Positions 51,758 to 60,491 are shown, counted from the stretch's first letter. The stretch: DNA of 64,000 nt from Streptomyces endophytica (GCF_026153355.1 NZ_CP110636.1:5518001-5582000); one strand, 5' to 3'. Notes: generated by a model from the letters alone, not told the origin. Translations and numbers: made by a program.

Positions 51758-52717
51758 ATGGATCACAGCGGGCACGGCATGGACGGCATGCAGATGGATC
51801 TACCGCCGTTCACGCTGGGGCGGGGCCTCGCGTTCGGTGGTGATCCGGTCTTCCTCATCGGCTGCCTGCTGGCCCTCGGGCTGTACGGCTGGGCGGTCGT
51901 CCGGCTGCGGCGCCGGGGCGATGCCTGGCCGCTCGGCCGGGTCGTCGCCTGGGTCCTGGGCGTGGTCACCGTGGCGCTGGCGATGTGCACCCGGCTGAAC
52001 GACTACGGCATGGCGATGTTCAGCGTGCACATGGTCCAGCACATGATCGTGAGCATGCTCTCGCCGATCCTGCTGCTGCTCGGCGCGCCGGTGACGCTGG
52101 CGCTGCGGGCGCTGCCCACCGCCGGGCGCGGCCGCAAGGGCCCGCGGGAGTTGCTGGTGGCGCTGCTGCACAGCCGCTACATGCGGGTCATCACGCACCC
52201 CGCCTTCACCATCCCGCTGTTCATCGCGAGCCTCTACGCGCTGTACTTCTCGCCGCTGTTCGACTTCCTGATGGAGTCCCGGGCCGGGCACATCGGGATG
52301 ATGGTGCACTTCCTCGCGGTCGGTCTGGTCTTCTTCTGGCCGATCATGGGCGTCGACCCGGGACCGCACCGGCCCGGCTACGTGATGCGGATGCTGGAGC
52401 TCTTCGCGGGCATGCCGTTCCACGCCTTCTTCGGCATCGCGCTGATGATGGCCTCGGAGCCGATGGTCGACACCTTCCTGCACCCGCCGGTCTCGCTCGG
52501 CATCGAGGCGCTCGCCGACCAGCAGGCCGCCGGCGGCATCGCCTGGGCGTTCAGCGAGATCCCGTCCGTCGTGGTGCTGATCGCGCTGGTCTTCCAGTGG
52601 TACAAGTCCGAGGAGCGGCAGTCGCAGCGCGCCGACCGGGCCGCGGACCGCAACGGGGACAAGGACCTCGCCGACTACAACGCGTACCTCGCCTCCCTCA
52701 ACGCGCGGGGGCGGTAG
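51758..52717 (+). CDS. Cytochrome c oxidase assembly protein (caa3 CtaG family)
   Basis: 319 aa from the ATG at 51758 with AGGAG upstream. The N-terminus MDHSGHGMDGMQMDLPP is Met/His-rich and probably binds copper. Seven or so transmembrane helices follow, with the conserved HMVQHMIVSMLSPILLLLGAP, THPAFTIPLFIASLYALYFSPLFDFLM and HPPVSLGIEALADQQAAGGIAWAFSEIPS stretches rich in His. It should help copper insertion into heme-copper oxidase. The C-terminus is a charged cytoplasmic tail. A 52-aa membrane protein follows. Confidence 0.88.
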   Translation: MDHSGHGMDGMQMDLPPFTLGRGLAFGGDPVFLIGCLLALGLYGWAVVRLRRRGDAWPLGRVVAWVLGVVTVALAMCTRLNDYGMAMFSVHMVQHMIVSMLSPILLLLGAPVTLALRALPTAGRGRKGPRELLVALLHSRYMRVITHPAFTIPLFIASLYALYFSPLFDFLMESRAGHIGMMVHFLAVGLVFFWPIMGVDPGPHRPGYVMRMLELFAGMPFHAFFGIALMMASEPMVDTFLHPPVSLGIEALADQQAAGGIAWAFSEIPSVVVLIALVFQWYKSEERQSQRADRAADRNGDKDLADYNAYLASLNARGR

Positions 52718-52832
52718 GGCGGCAAGCGGGTGGGTCGACCATCTGGCGGTACGGGCCGCGGCCGGGGACGATGGTCCCATGGCCGCGGCCCGCTGCGTTG
52801 CCGGCTCCGGGCCGCCGTGAGGAGGATGCGGG

Positions 52833-52991
52833 ATGCCCGGATCTGTGAGGACGATGGCCGTGTGCACGGTGACCGGTCTGGTGGCCGCCACCGCCTACAC
52901 GGTGGCGCTGGGCGCCAACGGCTGGCTCTGGTTCTGCTGGGTGATCCTGGCCGTGGTGACGGTCGGGGTGGTGGCGGCCCGGCCGAACTGA
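52833..52991 (+). CDS. 52-aa small membrane protein
   Basis: MPGSVRTMAVCTVTGLVAAT, then a core AYTVALGANGWLWFCWVILAVVTVGVVAARPN. Two hydrophobic segments with an NGWLWFCW turn suggest a hairpin membrane peptide. AGGAGG stands about 8 nt before the ATG at 52833, good translational support. It lies 115 bp after the CtaG-like gene and is convergent with the inhibitor gene, 6 bp apart. Family not recognised; a link to oxidase assembly is only positional. Confidence 0.65.
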   Translation: MPGSVRTMAVCTVTGLVAATAYTVALGANGWLWFCWVILAVVTVGVVAARPN

Positions 52992-52997
52992 GGGCCC

Positions 52998-53429
52998 TCA
53001 GAAGCGGAAGACCGGCCCGGTGGCGGAGTCCAGCGTGCACGCGTTGGGGAATTCCTTGCGCCAGTTCACCGGTACGCCGCGCCAGTTGCCGGTCGCGCTG
53101 ACGGTGACCGGGTTGTACTGCCGGTTGCAGACGTGCGGCTCGCCGGGCAGCGCGTCGAAATCGCCGCGGGCCCAGGTCAGCGCGTCGCAGGCGGCGGCCG
53201 CGTGGGGATGCCTGCCGTAGACGTCGGGGCAGGCCAGCCGGACCCCGCGGATCCAGGTGTCGTGGTCGCCGGAGACGGTCAGCAGCAGACCCTGGCCGGC
53301 GGGCGGCGGCGGTTCGGTGGCGCCGGCCGGGGCGGCACAGAACGCACCGGCCAGCGCGGCGGAAACGGTGGCGACCACGGCGGCGGGCACGGCGGCACGC
53401 GCGGTGCGGCGTCGGTGGTGCACGGACAT
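52998..53429 (-). CDS. Subtilisin-inhibitor-like (SSI) secreted protease inhibitor
   Basis: 143 aa, ATG 53429 with AGGAGG upstream (the frame is open further back without a site). Signal peptide to about residue 38 (AVPAAVVATVSAALAGAFCAAPAGA). The mature 105 residues show the SSI fold: LLLTVSGDHD, C67 in RLACPDVYG, C81 in CDALTWARGDF, C101 and C near 130 in PNACTLD, giving two disulfides. The reactive loop CNRQYNPV aligns with CPMVYDPV of SSI, so the P1 residue is Arg103, predicting inhibition of trypsin-like proteases rather than subtilisin. Confidence 0.92.
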   Translation of the reverse strand: MSVHHRRRTARAAVPAAVVATVSAALAGAFCAAPAGATEPPPPAGQGLLLTVSGDHDTWIRGVRLACPDVYGRHPHAAAACDALTWARGDFDALPGEPHVCNRQYNPVTVSATGNWRGVPVNWRKEFPNACTLDSATGPVFRF

Positions 53430-53681
53430 CGGTGCCTCCTGGGGAACGCTGGGGGGCTTCAGGCCACCCCGCCGGACCCCGGCACTCAAGCGGCCACGCC
53501 GCGGGGTCGCCCGTACGGGCCCGTGCCTGAACCGTTCCGGGCCCATGGGGCCGCCCCGGGCCCGTCCACGACAGGGTGGCCGGTGACGGAGGAGGCGGCT
53601 TCCGTCACCGGCCACCGGACCGGAGGGGGTTTCGCGAGCGGGCGCTCGTCCCGGGGCTCACGCCCCGGTGTCAGGCCCGTG

Positions 53682-54371
53682 CTAGCCCACGCGCTCGATG
53701 CGGGCGTGCCGGATGAGGAACTTGCCCTCCTCCCGTACCTGCTCGAACGCGGAATTGTTGAGCAGCACGCAGCTGCCCGACGTCGAGGTCACGGACACGG
53801 TCGTCGACTTGTTGTTGTCCAGGTTGGTCACCTTGAGTTTCGTGCCGGTGGGGAACTGGCCGCTGGAGGCGGCCGGTGCGCCGCCCTCGCCGGAGAGGGT
53901 GACCGTCGAGCCGGGGCAGACCACGTCGCCGTCGGCCGCGGGCGGGGCACCGGACGCGGACGGGTCGGCCGAGCCCGGCGGGGCGGCCGAGGAGCTCGGG
54001 TCAGCCGAGGAACCCGGTGGTGCCTCGGATGCGGGCGGTGCACTGCTCTGGGGCGGCGCACCGCCCTGGGGTGGCGCGCCCGCCTGGTCACCGCCCGCTC
54101 CCCCACTACAGCCGGCGGCCTGCTGCTTGACCTGGATCTCCTTGATCACCGCCTGCCGGTTGGCGATCCGCGCCGCCGACTGCGCGTCCGGGTGGGCCTG
54201 TTGGTCGGCGATGAACTTCTGGTTGTTGCTCAGGGCGGTGGCCAGTCCGTCGCAGGCCACCGACGCCTGGCTGGTGCCCGTCGTGACGATGGCGATACCA
54301 CCCACCAGCGCCGCGGCGCTCACCGCGACCACGATCTTCTGTCGCCGGGTGACTCTTCTCTTGCGGGACAT
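53682..54371 (-). CDS. Secreted/anchored hypothetical protein with Pro/Ser-rich linker
   Basis: 229 aa, ATG 54371 with AGGAG upstream. The basic N-terminus (MSRKRRVTRRQ) plus hydrophobic segment (IVVAVSAAALVGGIAIVT) is a signal or anchor. A helical domain with two Cys (ACDGLATALSNNQKFIADQQAHPDAQSAARI..AAGC) is followed by a 60-residue Pro/Ser/Ala linker and a C-terminal beta domain (VVCPGSTVTLSGEGGAP..VSVTSTSGSCVLLNNSAFEQV) with two more Cys. Extracytoplasmic, probably disulfide-bonded. No family is recognised. Confidence 0.7.
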   Translation of the reverse strand: MSRKRRVTRRQKIVVAVSAAALVGGIAIVTTGTSQASVACDGLATALSNNQKFIADQQAHPDAQSAARIANRQAVIKEIQVKQQAAGCSGGAGGDQAGAPPQGGAPPQSSAPPASEAPPGSSADPSSSAAPPGSADPSASGAPPAADGDVVCPGSTVTLSGEGGAPAASSGQFPTGTKLKVTNLDNNKSTTVSVTSTSGSCVLLNNSAFEQVREEGKFLIRHARIERVG

Positions 54372-54525
54372 CTAGGGCTCCTGTCCTCGGCCCGGAAGCG
54401 GGTCCCGGGCTCGCTTGCCGGTCAGTACGGGCACCCAACTACGGGGCGCTCAGGGCCCGTTGAAAGTTGTCCGGGGATGCCAAACCCGCTGCCGGGCGCG
54501 CGGCGGGGCCTGCGATGATGTCCGC

Positions 54526-55281
54526 GTGCGCGTACTGATGCCGCTCCCCGACCGCGACTTCGATGTCACCGAGGTGGCCGTGCCCTGGCGGCTGCTCACC
54601 GACGCCGGGCACGAGGTCGTCCTCGCCACCGAGCGGGCCGGCACCCGCCCCGCCTGCGATCCGCGGCTGCTGACCGGCGTCCTCTTCGGGCGGCTCGGCG
54701 CCGCGCCGGAGGCCCGGCGGTACTACGAAGAGCTCACCCGCAGCGCGGAGTTCGCGGCGACCGCGGGCTGGTCGGAGCTGGACCCGGAGGAGTACGACGG
54801 GCTGCTGCTGCCCGGGGGCCATGCGCCCGGTATGCGGCAGTATCTGGGCTCGGCGGCGCTGCGACGGCAGGTCGGCGGGTTCTGGGCGCTCGGCCGTCCG
54901 GTCGGTGCGATCTGCCACGGCGTCCTGGTCCTGGCGCGGACGACCGACCCGGCCACCGGCCGCAGCCTGCTCGCGGACCGCCGGACGACCTGTCTGCCCA
55001 GGTACATGGAACGCTCGGCCTATCTGGCCACCGCCTGGCGGCTCGGCCGCTACTACCGGACGTACCCGGCGTACGTGGAGGACGAGGTCCGGGCCGCGCT
55101 GGACGCCCCGGCGGGGCAGTTCGCGCGCGGACCGCGGACGCTCTCCGCCCGGGGCACCGCGACCGACGACTCCCCCGCGTTCGTGGTCGAGGACGGCACC
55201 TACCTCTCCGCCCGCTGGCCGGGCGACGCGTACCTCTTCGCCCGCCGCTTCCTGGCCCTCCTGGAGGCCGCACCCCGCTGA
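54526..55281 (+). CDS. DJ-1/PfpI-family protein
   Basis: 251 aa. Class I glutamine amidotransferase-like fold: RVLMPLPDRDFDVTEVAVPWRLLTDAGHEVVLATE, DGLLLPGGHAPGMRQYL, and the nucleophile elbow GAICHGVLVLART with Cys and adjacent His, as in PfpI/HchA-type hydrolases and glyoxalases. The C-terminus SARWPGDAYLFARRFLALLE is typical. The GTG at 54526 is chosen as the nearest start to the conserved core; no ribosome site precedes it, so the message may be leaderless. Reaction unknown. Confidence 0.8.
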   Translation: MRVLMPLPDRDFDVTEVAVPWRLLTDAGHEVVLATERAGTRPACDPRLLTGVLFGRLGAAPEARRYYEELTRSAEFAATAGWSELDPEEYDGLLLPGGHAPGMRQYLGSAALRRQVGGFWALGRPVGAICHGVLVLARTTDPATGRSLLADRRTTCLPRYMERSAYLATAWRLGRYYRTYPAYVEDEVRAALDAPAGQFARGPRTLSARGTATDDSPAFVVEDGTYLSARWPGDAYLFARRFLALLEAAPR

Positions 55282-55417
55282 CGGTCCGCGGCCTGTCGTC
55301 GCGTCCCGGTGCGGCCCGTGGCCGGCCCCGGCGGCATCGATCCCCCTTCAGGGTGGTTACCACCGGCGGTAGTTGCTCGTACACTCACTGCCGCCTCGGC
55401 CGCGGAGGGAGCCGCCC

Positions 55418-56158
55418 GTGCTCTACCAGGTGCTCAAGTACGTCCTGCTGGGACCGCTGTTGCGACTGGTGTTCCGACCACGGGTCGAGGGCCTCGGGCA
55501 CCTCCCCGAGGAGGGCGCCGCGATCATCGCCGGCAACCACCTCTCGTTCGCCGACCACTTCGTGATGCCCGCGATCGTGCCGCGCCGGGTGACGTTCCTC
55601 GCCAAGTCCGAGTACTTCACCGGACCGGGCCTGAAAGGGCGGCTGACCGCGGCGTTCTTCCGTGGGGTCGGGCAGATCCCGGTGGACCGGTCCGGCGGCC
55701 GCGCCTCCCGGGCGGCGATCGCGTCGGGCCTGGCCGTGCTGCGCAAGGGCCGGCTGCTGGGGATCTATCCGGAGGGCACCCGGTCGCACGACGGCCGGCT
55801 CTACAAGGGGCGCACCGGGGTCGCCGCGATGGCCCTGCGGGCCGGGGTGCCGGTGATCCCCTGTGCCGTGATCGGCACGTTCGAGGCACAACCGACCGGC
55901 CGGCGGCTGCCGCGGGCCATGCCGATCACCATCCGCTTCGGCGAGCCGCTGGACTTCTCCCGGTACGCCGGACTGGCCGACGAGCGCATCGCGCTGCGCG
56001 CCGTCACCGACCAGATCATGTACGCGATCCTCCAACTCTCCGGGCAGGAGTACGTCGACCTGTACGCCACCGACGCCAAGTCCCGGGCACAGGAAGCGGC
56101 GCACCCGCGTGTGCGCCGTCGGCGAACGGCGCCGCGCACCCCGCCCGAAGCGCCTTAG
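55418..56158 (+). CDS. 1-acyl-sn-glycerol-3-phosphate acyltransferase (PlsC family)
   Basis: 246 aa from a GTG at 55418 with GGAGGGA upstream (an in-frame ATG at 55373 has no site). Catalytic NHLSFAD (HX4D) near 41-47, the PVDRSGG glycerophosphate loop, YPEGTRSHDGRLYKGRTGVA and VPVIPCAVIGTFEAQP. It acylates lysophosphatidate in phospholipid synthesis at the membrane. The basic C-terminus (RVRRRRTAPRTP) may bind the membrane surface. Streptomycetes have several paralogues. Confidence 0.9.
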   Translation: MLYQVLKYVLLGPLLRLVFRPRVEGLGHLPEEGAAIIAGNHLSFADHFVMPAIVPRRVTFLAKSEYFTGPGLKGRLTAAFFRGVGQIPVDRSGGRASRAAIASGLAVLRKGRLLGIYPEGTRSHDGRLYKGRTGVAAMALRAGVPVIPCAVIGTFEAQPTGRRLPRAMPITIRFGEPLDFSRYAGLADERIALRAVTDQIMYAILQLSGQEYVDLYATDAKSRAQEAAHPRVRRRRTAPRTPPEAP

Positions 56159-56168
56159 CGTCCCGGCC

Positions 56169-56573
56169 ATGACGACAGGCAGCGCAGTGGTGGTCGGGGC
56201 GAGCGGGCAGATCGGGCGGGCGGCGGTGCGGGCGCTGGCCCGGGACGGCTGGGAGGTGCGGGCCGGGTCCCGGCGCGGTGGACGCGACGGCTCCTGGCCC
56301 GCGGAGGTCCGCAGCGTGGCGGTGGACCGGGAGGACGATGCGGCGCTGGCCGGTCTGGTCGGCGACGGCTGTGACGTCCTGCTGGACTACCGCCCGGTGA
56401 CCGGCTACGAGGACTCGCTGCCCGGCACCGTGGCCTGGCTGACCGACGTGATCGCGCAGCAGGACTGGCGAGCGGCCTTCCCGACCATGGCCAAGTACTA
56501 CCCGGACGAGAACCTCTTCGGGTACGAGGCGGAGGACGCCTGGCTGGCGGGGAGGAACGGCGGACGTACCTGA
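56169..56573 (+). pseudogene. NAD-dependent epimerase/SDR gene with a large in-frame internal deletion
   Basis: 134 aa against about 320-340 for intact relatives. The N-terminus is normal (VVVGASGQIGRAAVRALARDGWEV, nucleotide loop; DVLLD). It then jumps directly to what is normally the C-terminus (YRPVTGYEDSLPGTVAWL, then FPTMAKYYPDENLFGYEAEDAWLAGR). The catalytic Ser-Tyr-Lys region and substrate domain, about 200 residues, are absent. The reading frame is kept, so a short protein may still be made, but it cannot be an active epimerase. Intact-family comparison is from memory. Confidence 0.7.
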
Positions 56574-56659
56574 GGCCGGCCACCCGTTATTCGATCGCGC
56601 GCCCCGTCCCGCCGCCCTACCGTGATCATCATGATGACGTGGAGTGAAGGGTGCCGTCG

Positions 56660-57487
56660 ATGAGCGCCCGTTTGCGGGGGATGGCGCAGGAGACCGAACG
56701 GATCGTCGCGCAGGGGTGGTACCGGGCGCCGAGCGGGCGGCCGGTGGAGATCGCGGAGCAGGTGGCGCGGGCCCGGGCGGGGACCCGGTTGTACGGGCCG
56801 GAGCCGGTCGTGGTGCCGGAGCCGGCGGACGGCGGCCGGGCGACCGTGTTCGAGGTGACGGCGGAAGGCAGCCTGACGGCGGGGCGCCGACTGGCCGGGA
56901 GCGGCGGCGGGCCGGTCGCGGTGCTGAACTTCGCCTCGGCGCGCAATCCCGGCGGTGGGTACCTCAACGGTGCGCAGGCGCAGGAGGAGGCGCTGTGCCG
57001 GGGGTCGGCGCTGTACGCCTGCGTGCGCGAGGCGCCGGGGTTCTACGCGGCGCACCGGGGCGAGCCGACGCCGTTCTACAGTGACCGGGTGATCCTCTCA
57101 CCGGGCGTACCGGTGTTCCGGGACGACCGCGGATCGCTGCTCGAAGTGCCGTACGAGGCGGGGTTCTTGACCGCGGCGGCGCCGAACGCGGGGGTGATCG
57201 CGCGGCAGCGGCCGGCCGAGGCGGGGCGGGTGCCGGCGGCGCTGGCCGTACGGGCGGAGCGGGTGCTGGAGGTCGCCGCGGCCGGCGGGTACCGTCAGCT
57301 GGTCCTCGGCGCCTGGGGGTGCGGGGTGTTCCGCAACGAACCCGCCGATGTGGCGCGGGCGTTCGCCGCGCAGCTGCTGGGTGCCGGCCGGTTCGCGGAC
57401 CGGTTCGGCCGGGTGGTGTTCGCGGTCCTGGACCGCCGTGCGGACTCCCCCACCAGGGCCGCCTTCGCCGCGGCGTTCGCGGTGTGA
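56660..57487 (+). CDS. TIGR02452-type macrodomain protein (bacterial PARG-like)
   Basis: 275 aa from the ATG at 56660 (AAGG about 9 nt upstream; a GTG at 56651 is possible). The bacterial poly(ADP-ribose) glycohydrolase signature is intact: GGG at 98-100 and QEE at 108-110 in NPGGGYLNGAQAQEEALCRGS, plus LVLGAWGCGVFRNEPADVARAFAAQL for the ADP-ribose phosphate loop. It should hydrolyse ADP-ribose polymers or chains in the cytoplasm. No PARP-like transferase is adjacent. It may be co-transcribed with the small gene at 57507. Confidence 0.88.
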   Translation: MSARLRGMAQETERIVAQGWYRAPSGRPVEIAEQVARARAGTRLYGPEPVVVPEPADGGRATVFEVTAEGSLTAGRRLAGSGGGPVAVLNFASARNPGGGYLNGAQAQEEALCRGSALYACVREAPGFYAAHRGEPTPFYSDRVILSPGVPVFRDDRGSLLEVPYEAGFLTAAAPNAGVIARQRPAEAGRVPAALAVRAERVLEVAAAGGYRQLVLGAWGCGVFRNEPADVARAFAAQLLGAGRFADRFGRVVFAVLDRRADSPTRAAFAAAFAV

Positions 57488-57506
57488 GCACGACGAAGGG
57501 GCGGTG

Positions 57507-57791
57507 GTGCCCGGTGACCGGCGGGTGGACCTCGCTGCGGTGAAGGCGCTGCTGGGCGGGTCGTACGCCGGGTTCGCGACGCCGGAGGTCGCGGAGCGGC
57601 TGGCGCGCAGCGTCAGTGGCACGATCCTGCCGTTCTCCTTCGACGAGGAGCTGACGCTGGTGGTGGATCCGGCGCTGCTGGAGCAGCCGGAGATCTATTT
57701 CAACGCGGCGCGGCTGGACCGTTCGCTGGCGCTGGCGACCGAGGACTACGTGGCGATCGCGGAGCCGCGGGTGGAGCCGATCGCGGGCTGA
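57507..57791 (+). CDS. Hypothetical protein downstream of PARG-like gene
   Basis: 94 aa from one of two consecutive GTG codons (57504/57507) with GAAGGGG just upstream, 19 bp after the previous stop. VDLAAVKALLGGSYAGFATPEVAERLARSV is helical, followed by ILPFSFDEELTLVVDPALLEQPEIYFNAARLDRSLALAT. No family recognised. Spacing suggests an operon with the macrodomain gene. A terminator follows directly. Confidence 0.55.
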   Translation: MPGDRRVDLAAVKALLGGSYAGFATPEVAERLARSVSGTILPFSFDEELTLVVDPALLEQPEIYFNAARLDRSLALATEDYVAIAEPRVEPIAG

Positions 57792-57810
57792 ACCGCGTCC
57801 GGACAGCGGC

Positions 57811-57842
57811 GAGGGCGGCCGGGAGGATTCCCGGCCGCCCTC
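57811..57842 (+). terminator. Hairpin terminator between convergent genes
   Basis: GAGGGCGGCCGGGA, loop GGAT, TCCCGGCCGCCCTC: a perfect 14-bp stem followed by TTCTCT on the plus strand, 19 nt after the small gene and 22 nt from the convergent peptidase stop. Confidence 0.92.
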
Positions 57843-57864
57843 TTCTCTCGGAAATTCCGGTGGG

Positions 57865-59505
57865 TTACCGGGCTGCCGGGAGGTCGGCCTTGCCCGCGGC
57901 CACCGCGGCGGCCTTCGCCGGCGCGGCGGTCGGCTTGGGCGTGGCGTGCGGGGCGCAGGTCACGTCCTGGGCGTCGGTCTTGCCCTCCAGGAAGTACGCG
58001 TCGACCCGGTCGTTGATGCAGGGGTTGACCAGGCCGGTGACGCCGTGCGAACCGGCGTCCCGCTCGGTGATCAGGCGGGAGCCCGCGAACCGCTTGTGCA
58101 GCTCGACGGCGCCGTCGTAGGGCGTCGCCGCGTCACGGGTGCTCTGCACGATGAGCACGCTGGGCAGGCCCTTGCCGGTGCGGACCTCGACCGGACGCTG
58201 CTGCTTGACCGGCCAGGTGGCGCAGGGCAGGTTCATCCAGGCGTTGGACCAGGTCATGAACGGGGCCTGCTGGTGGATGCGGGTGTTGTCGCGGTCCCAC
58301 TTCCGCCAGCTGGTGGGCCACTTGGTGTCGGTGCACTCTACGGCCGCGTAGACGGCGTTGCTGTTCTCCGCGGCGATGTTGCCCGCGGTGTCCTTGAGGT
58401 CGGGACCGGCGTTCTCGATCAGGGGCTTGGGGTCGCCGGCGCGGTAGGCACTCCAGACCTGCGCGACGGTGGCCCACATCGAGTCGTAGTAGGGCGCGTT
58501 CTGGAAGAAGCCGGTGAGCTCGGCCGGGCCGACCACGCCGCCGACCGGGTCCTTCTTGGCGGTGGCGCGCAGCTGCTCCCACGCCGCCTGGACCTTCTCG
58601 GGGGTGTCGCCGATGTGGTAGGTGGCGTCGTTCTTGGCGACCCACTTCTTCCAGTCGCCCCAGCGGGTCTCGAAGGCGATGTCCTGGTCGAGGTTGGCCT
58701 GGTACCAGACCTTCTCCCGGGACGGGTTGACGACGCTGTCGACGAGCATCCGGCGCACGTGGCCCGGGAAGAGCGTCGCGTAGACGGCGCCGAGGTAGGT
58801 GCCGTACGAGACGCCCAGGTAGTTGAGCTTCTTCTCGTGCAGCGCGGCGCGGATCACGTCGATGTCGCGGGCGGTGTTCGCGGTGGTCATGTACGGCAGC
58901 AGGGCGCCGCTGCGCTCCTTGCAGCCGTCCGCGTACTCCTCGGCGAGCTTGCGCTGGGCACGCTTGTCCGCCTCGCTGTCCGGCACCGGGTCGGCCTTCG
59001 GGGCCTTGACGAACTCCTGCGGGTCGATGCAGGAGATCGGGGCGGAGTGGCCGACGCCGCGGGGGTCGAAGCCGACGAAGTCGTACGCCTTGGCGGTCTT
59101 GGCCCACAGCGGGTTCTTGGTGGTGATGCGGGTCGGGAAGCGCATGCCCGAACCGCCCGGTCCACCGGGGTTGTAGAGGAGGGAGCCCTGGCGCTCCTCC
59201 TTGCCGCCGGTGCTGACCGCACGGTCGACGGCGATCTTGATGGTGCGGCCGTTGGGCCGGGCGTAGTCGACCGGGACGGTGACGAAACCGCACTGGACGG
59301 GCGACTTGAAGCCCCAGTCGGCGGGGCAGTCCTGCCAGTGGACGCCCTCCTTGGCCGCACGCGCGGCGGCGATGTGGACTCCGCGGGCCTCGGCCGAGCC
59401 CTTCTTGTGGTGTTCGCCCGCGCTGGCGGGTGTGGCTATCGCGGTGGCGAGGAGCGCCCCGGTCACCAGGGTGCCGGCGGCGCCGAGCACTGCTGATTTC
59501 TTCAC
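57865..59505 (-). CDS. Secreted tripeptidyl aminopeptidase / alpha-beta hydrolase
   Basis: 546 aa, GTG 59505 with AGGGGG upstream (open frame extends 10 codons further). Signal peptide about 1-30 (KKSAVLGAAGTLVTGALLATAIATPASA). S33-type fold: oxyanion NPGGPGGSGMRFPT, YDFVGFDPRGVGHS, nucleophile LGVSYGTYLGAVYATLFPG, Asp in QSTRDAATPYD and His in RDAGSHGVTGLVNPCI. It cleaves tripeptides from secreted protein N-termini, as in Streptomyces Tap/SlpD/SlpE. The Ala/Lys/Pro tail is low complexity. The nearby SSI-like inhibitor may act on other secreted proteases. Confidence 0.9.
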   Translation of the reverse strand: MKKSAVLGAAGTLVTGALLATAIATPASAGEHHKKGSAEARGVHIAAARAAKEGVHWQDCPADWGFKSPVQCGFVTVPVDYARPNGRTIKIAVDRAVSTGGKEERQGSLLYNPGGPGGSGMRFPTRITTKNPLWAKTAKAYDFVGFDPRGVGHSAPISCIDPQEFVKAPKADPVPDSEADKRAQRKLAEEYADGCKERSGALLPYMTTANTARDIDVIRAALHEKKLNYLGVSYGTYLGAVYATLFPGHVRRMLVDSVVNPSREKVWYQANLDQDIAFETRWGDWKKWVAKNDATYHIGDTPEKVQAAWEQLRATAKKDPVGGVVGPAELTGFFQNAPYYDSMWATVAQVWSAYRAGDPKPLIENAGPDLKDTAGNIAAENSNAVYAAVECTDTKWPTSWRKWDRDNTRIHQQAPFMTWSNAWMNLPCATWPVKQQRPVEVRTGKGLPSVLIVQSTRDAATPYDGAVELHKRFAGSRLITERDAGSHGVTGLVNPCINDRVDAYFLEGKTDAQDVTCAPHATPKPTAAPAKAAAVAAGKADLPAAR

Positions 59506-60063
59506 GTGGTGTGTTCCCCCTGCATGGTGCGCCACTTGTGGCGGCGTTGATCACAGGCCTACGGAGGGATCCTGTCGCCTGGGTGCCCCTCCTGAACAGG
59601 TTTGACCGGCAATTCTTTACCAAGCTGTAGGTTTCCGGCCGTAAGCGGGACAGGGGCCGCCGGTGGCGACTCTGGCCGGACGCCGTAGCGGAACCCTGTC
59701 TTTCCGGCCAATGGGCGGAAGCGCTGCGCGGGCGGGGTTGCCGCCGCTGCTCCGGTCCACTCCGCTGAGGCAACTCGTGCTGGTGGGAGGCTATTTGACG
59801 AGGTGCCAGGAACACGTTTCACGGGGGCTGTTGCGGGCCCCGGATGGCCGTTCCGCTGGCTTCCGCAACACCATCGAGGGGCGAGAACGAGTCAATTGCC
59901 TTGAACCTGCCCACGAGGCATGTGCCACGCGCACACCTTCAGTAACCTTCCGTGAAGGCTCTCCCACGCAGCGCCACCCGGGAGGGCTTCGGCGTTTCCG
60001 CCCCGCCCGGAGCGCCGTCCCGTCGTCCGAGCCGTCGTCCAAGCCTCGCGAAGGAGATCCGAA
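59506..60063. other. 558-bp intergenic region
   Basis: Upstream of both the peptidase (minus) and the roadblock cluster (plus). Near 59600 the composition is AT-richer. TTGACC (59602-59607) and TGTAGG (59626-59631) with an 18-bp spacer form a plausible rightward promoter, about 430 nt before the first roadblock gene. Frames across the rest lack ribosome sites. No RNA gene recognised. Confidence 0.4.
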
Positions 60064-60447
60064 GTGCCGGGTATCGATCAGGTGTTGGCCCAGGCGATGG
60101 GAATACCGGGGGTGCTGGGGGCCGGGCTGATCGACTGGACCAGCGGGCTGACGCTCGGGACTGCCGGCCAGGCACCGAACGGGGACCATGAAGCGGCCGC
60201 CGCGGACACCGCCGAGGTCGTCCAGGCGGTGGCGCGCAACGCCACCTTCGACACCACCGGCGCCACCGCCCCCGCCCTGGAGGACCTGATCATCACGGCC
60301 GCCGGCAGCTACCACCTGATCCGTTTCGTGCACACCGCCTTCGACAGCCAGACCTATCTGTACCTCTGGCTGGACCGTGCGCAGGCGAATCTCGCCGTGG
60401 CCCGGATACGGCTGCGCGATCTGGCGGCGGGGCTGGTCGCGTCCTGA
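60064..60447 (+). CDS. Roadblock/LC7-domain protein
   Basis: 127 aa, GTG 60064 with AAGGAG upstream. Full-length roadblock fold: IDQVLAQAMGIPGVLGAGLIDWTSGLTLGT, EVVQAVARNATF, ALEDLIITAAGSYHLIRFVH, LYLWLDRAQANLAVARIRLRDL. It is closely similar in layout to the third roadblock protein of the cluster (61861). Such proteins bind and regulate small GTPases (MglB-like) in bacteria; no GTPase is encoded here. Confidence 0.82.
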   Translation: MPGIDQVLAQAMGIPGVLGAGLIDWTSGLTLGTAGQAPNGDHEAAAADTAEVVQAVARNATFDTTGATAPALEDLIITAAGSYHLIRFVHTAFDSQTYLYLWLDRAQANLAVARIRLRDLAAGLVAS

Positions 60448-60491
60448 CGGCCCCGCGCCGCCAGTCCGCACGAACGGTGAGGGAACCAGCC

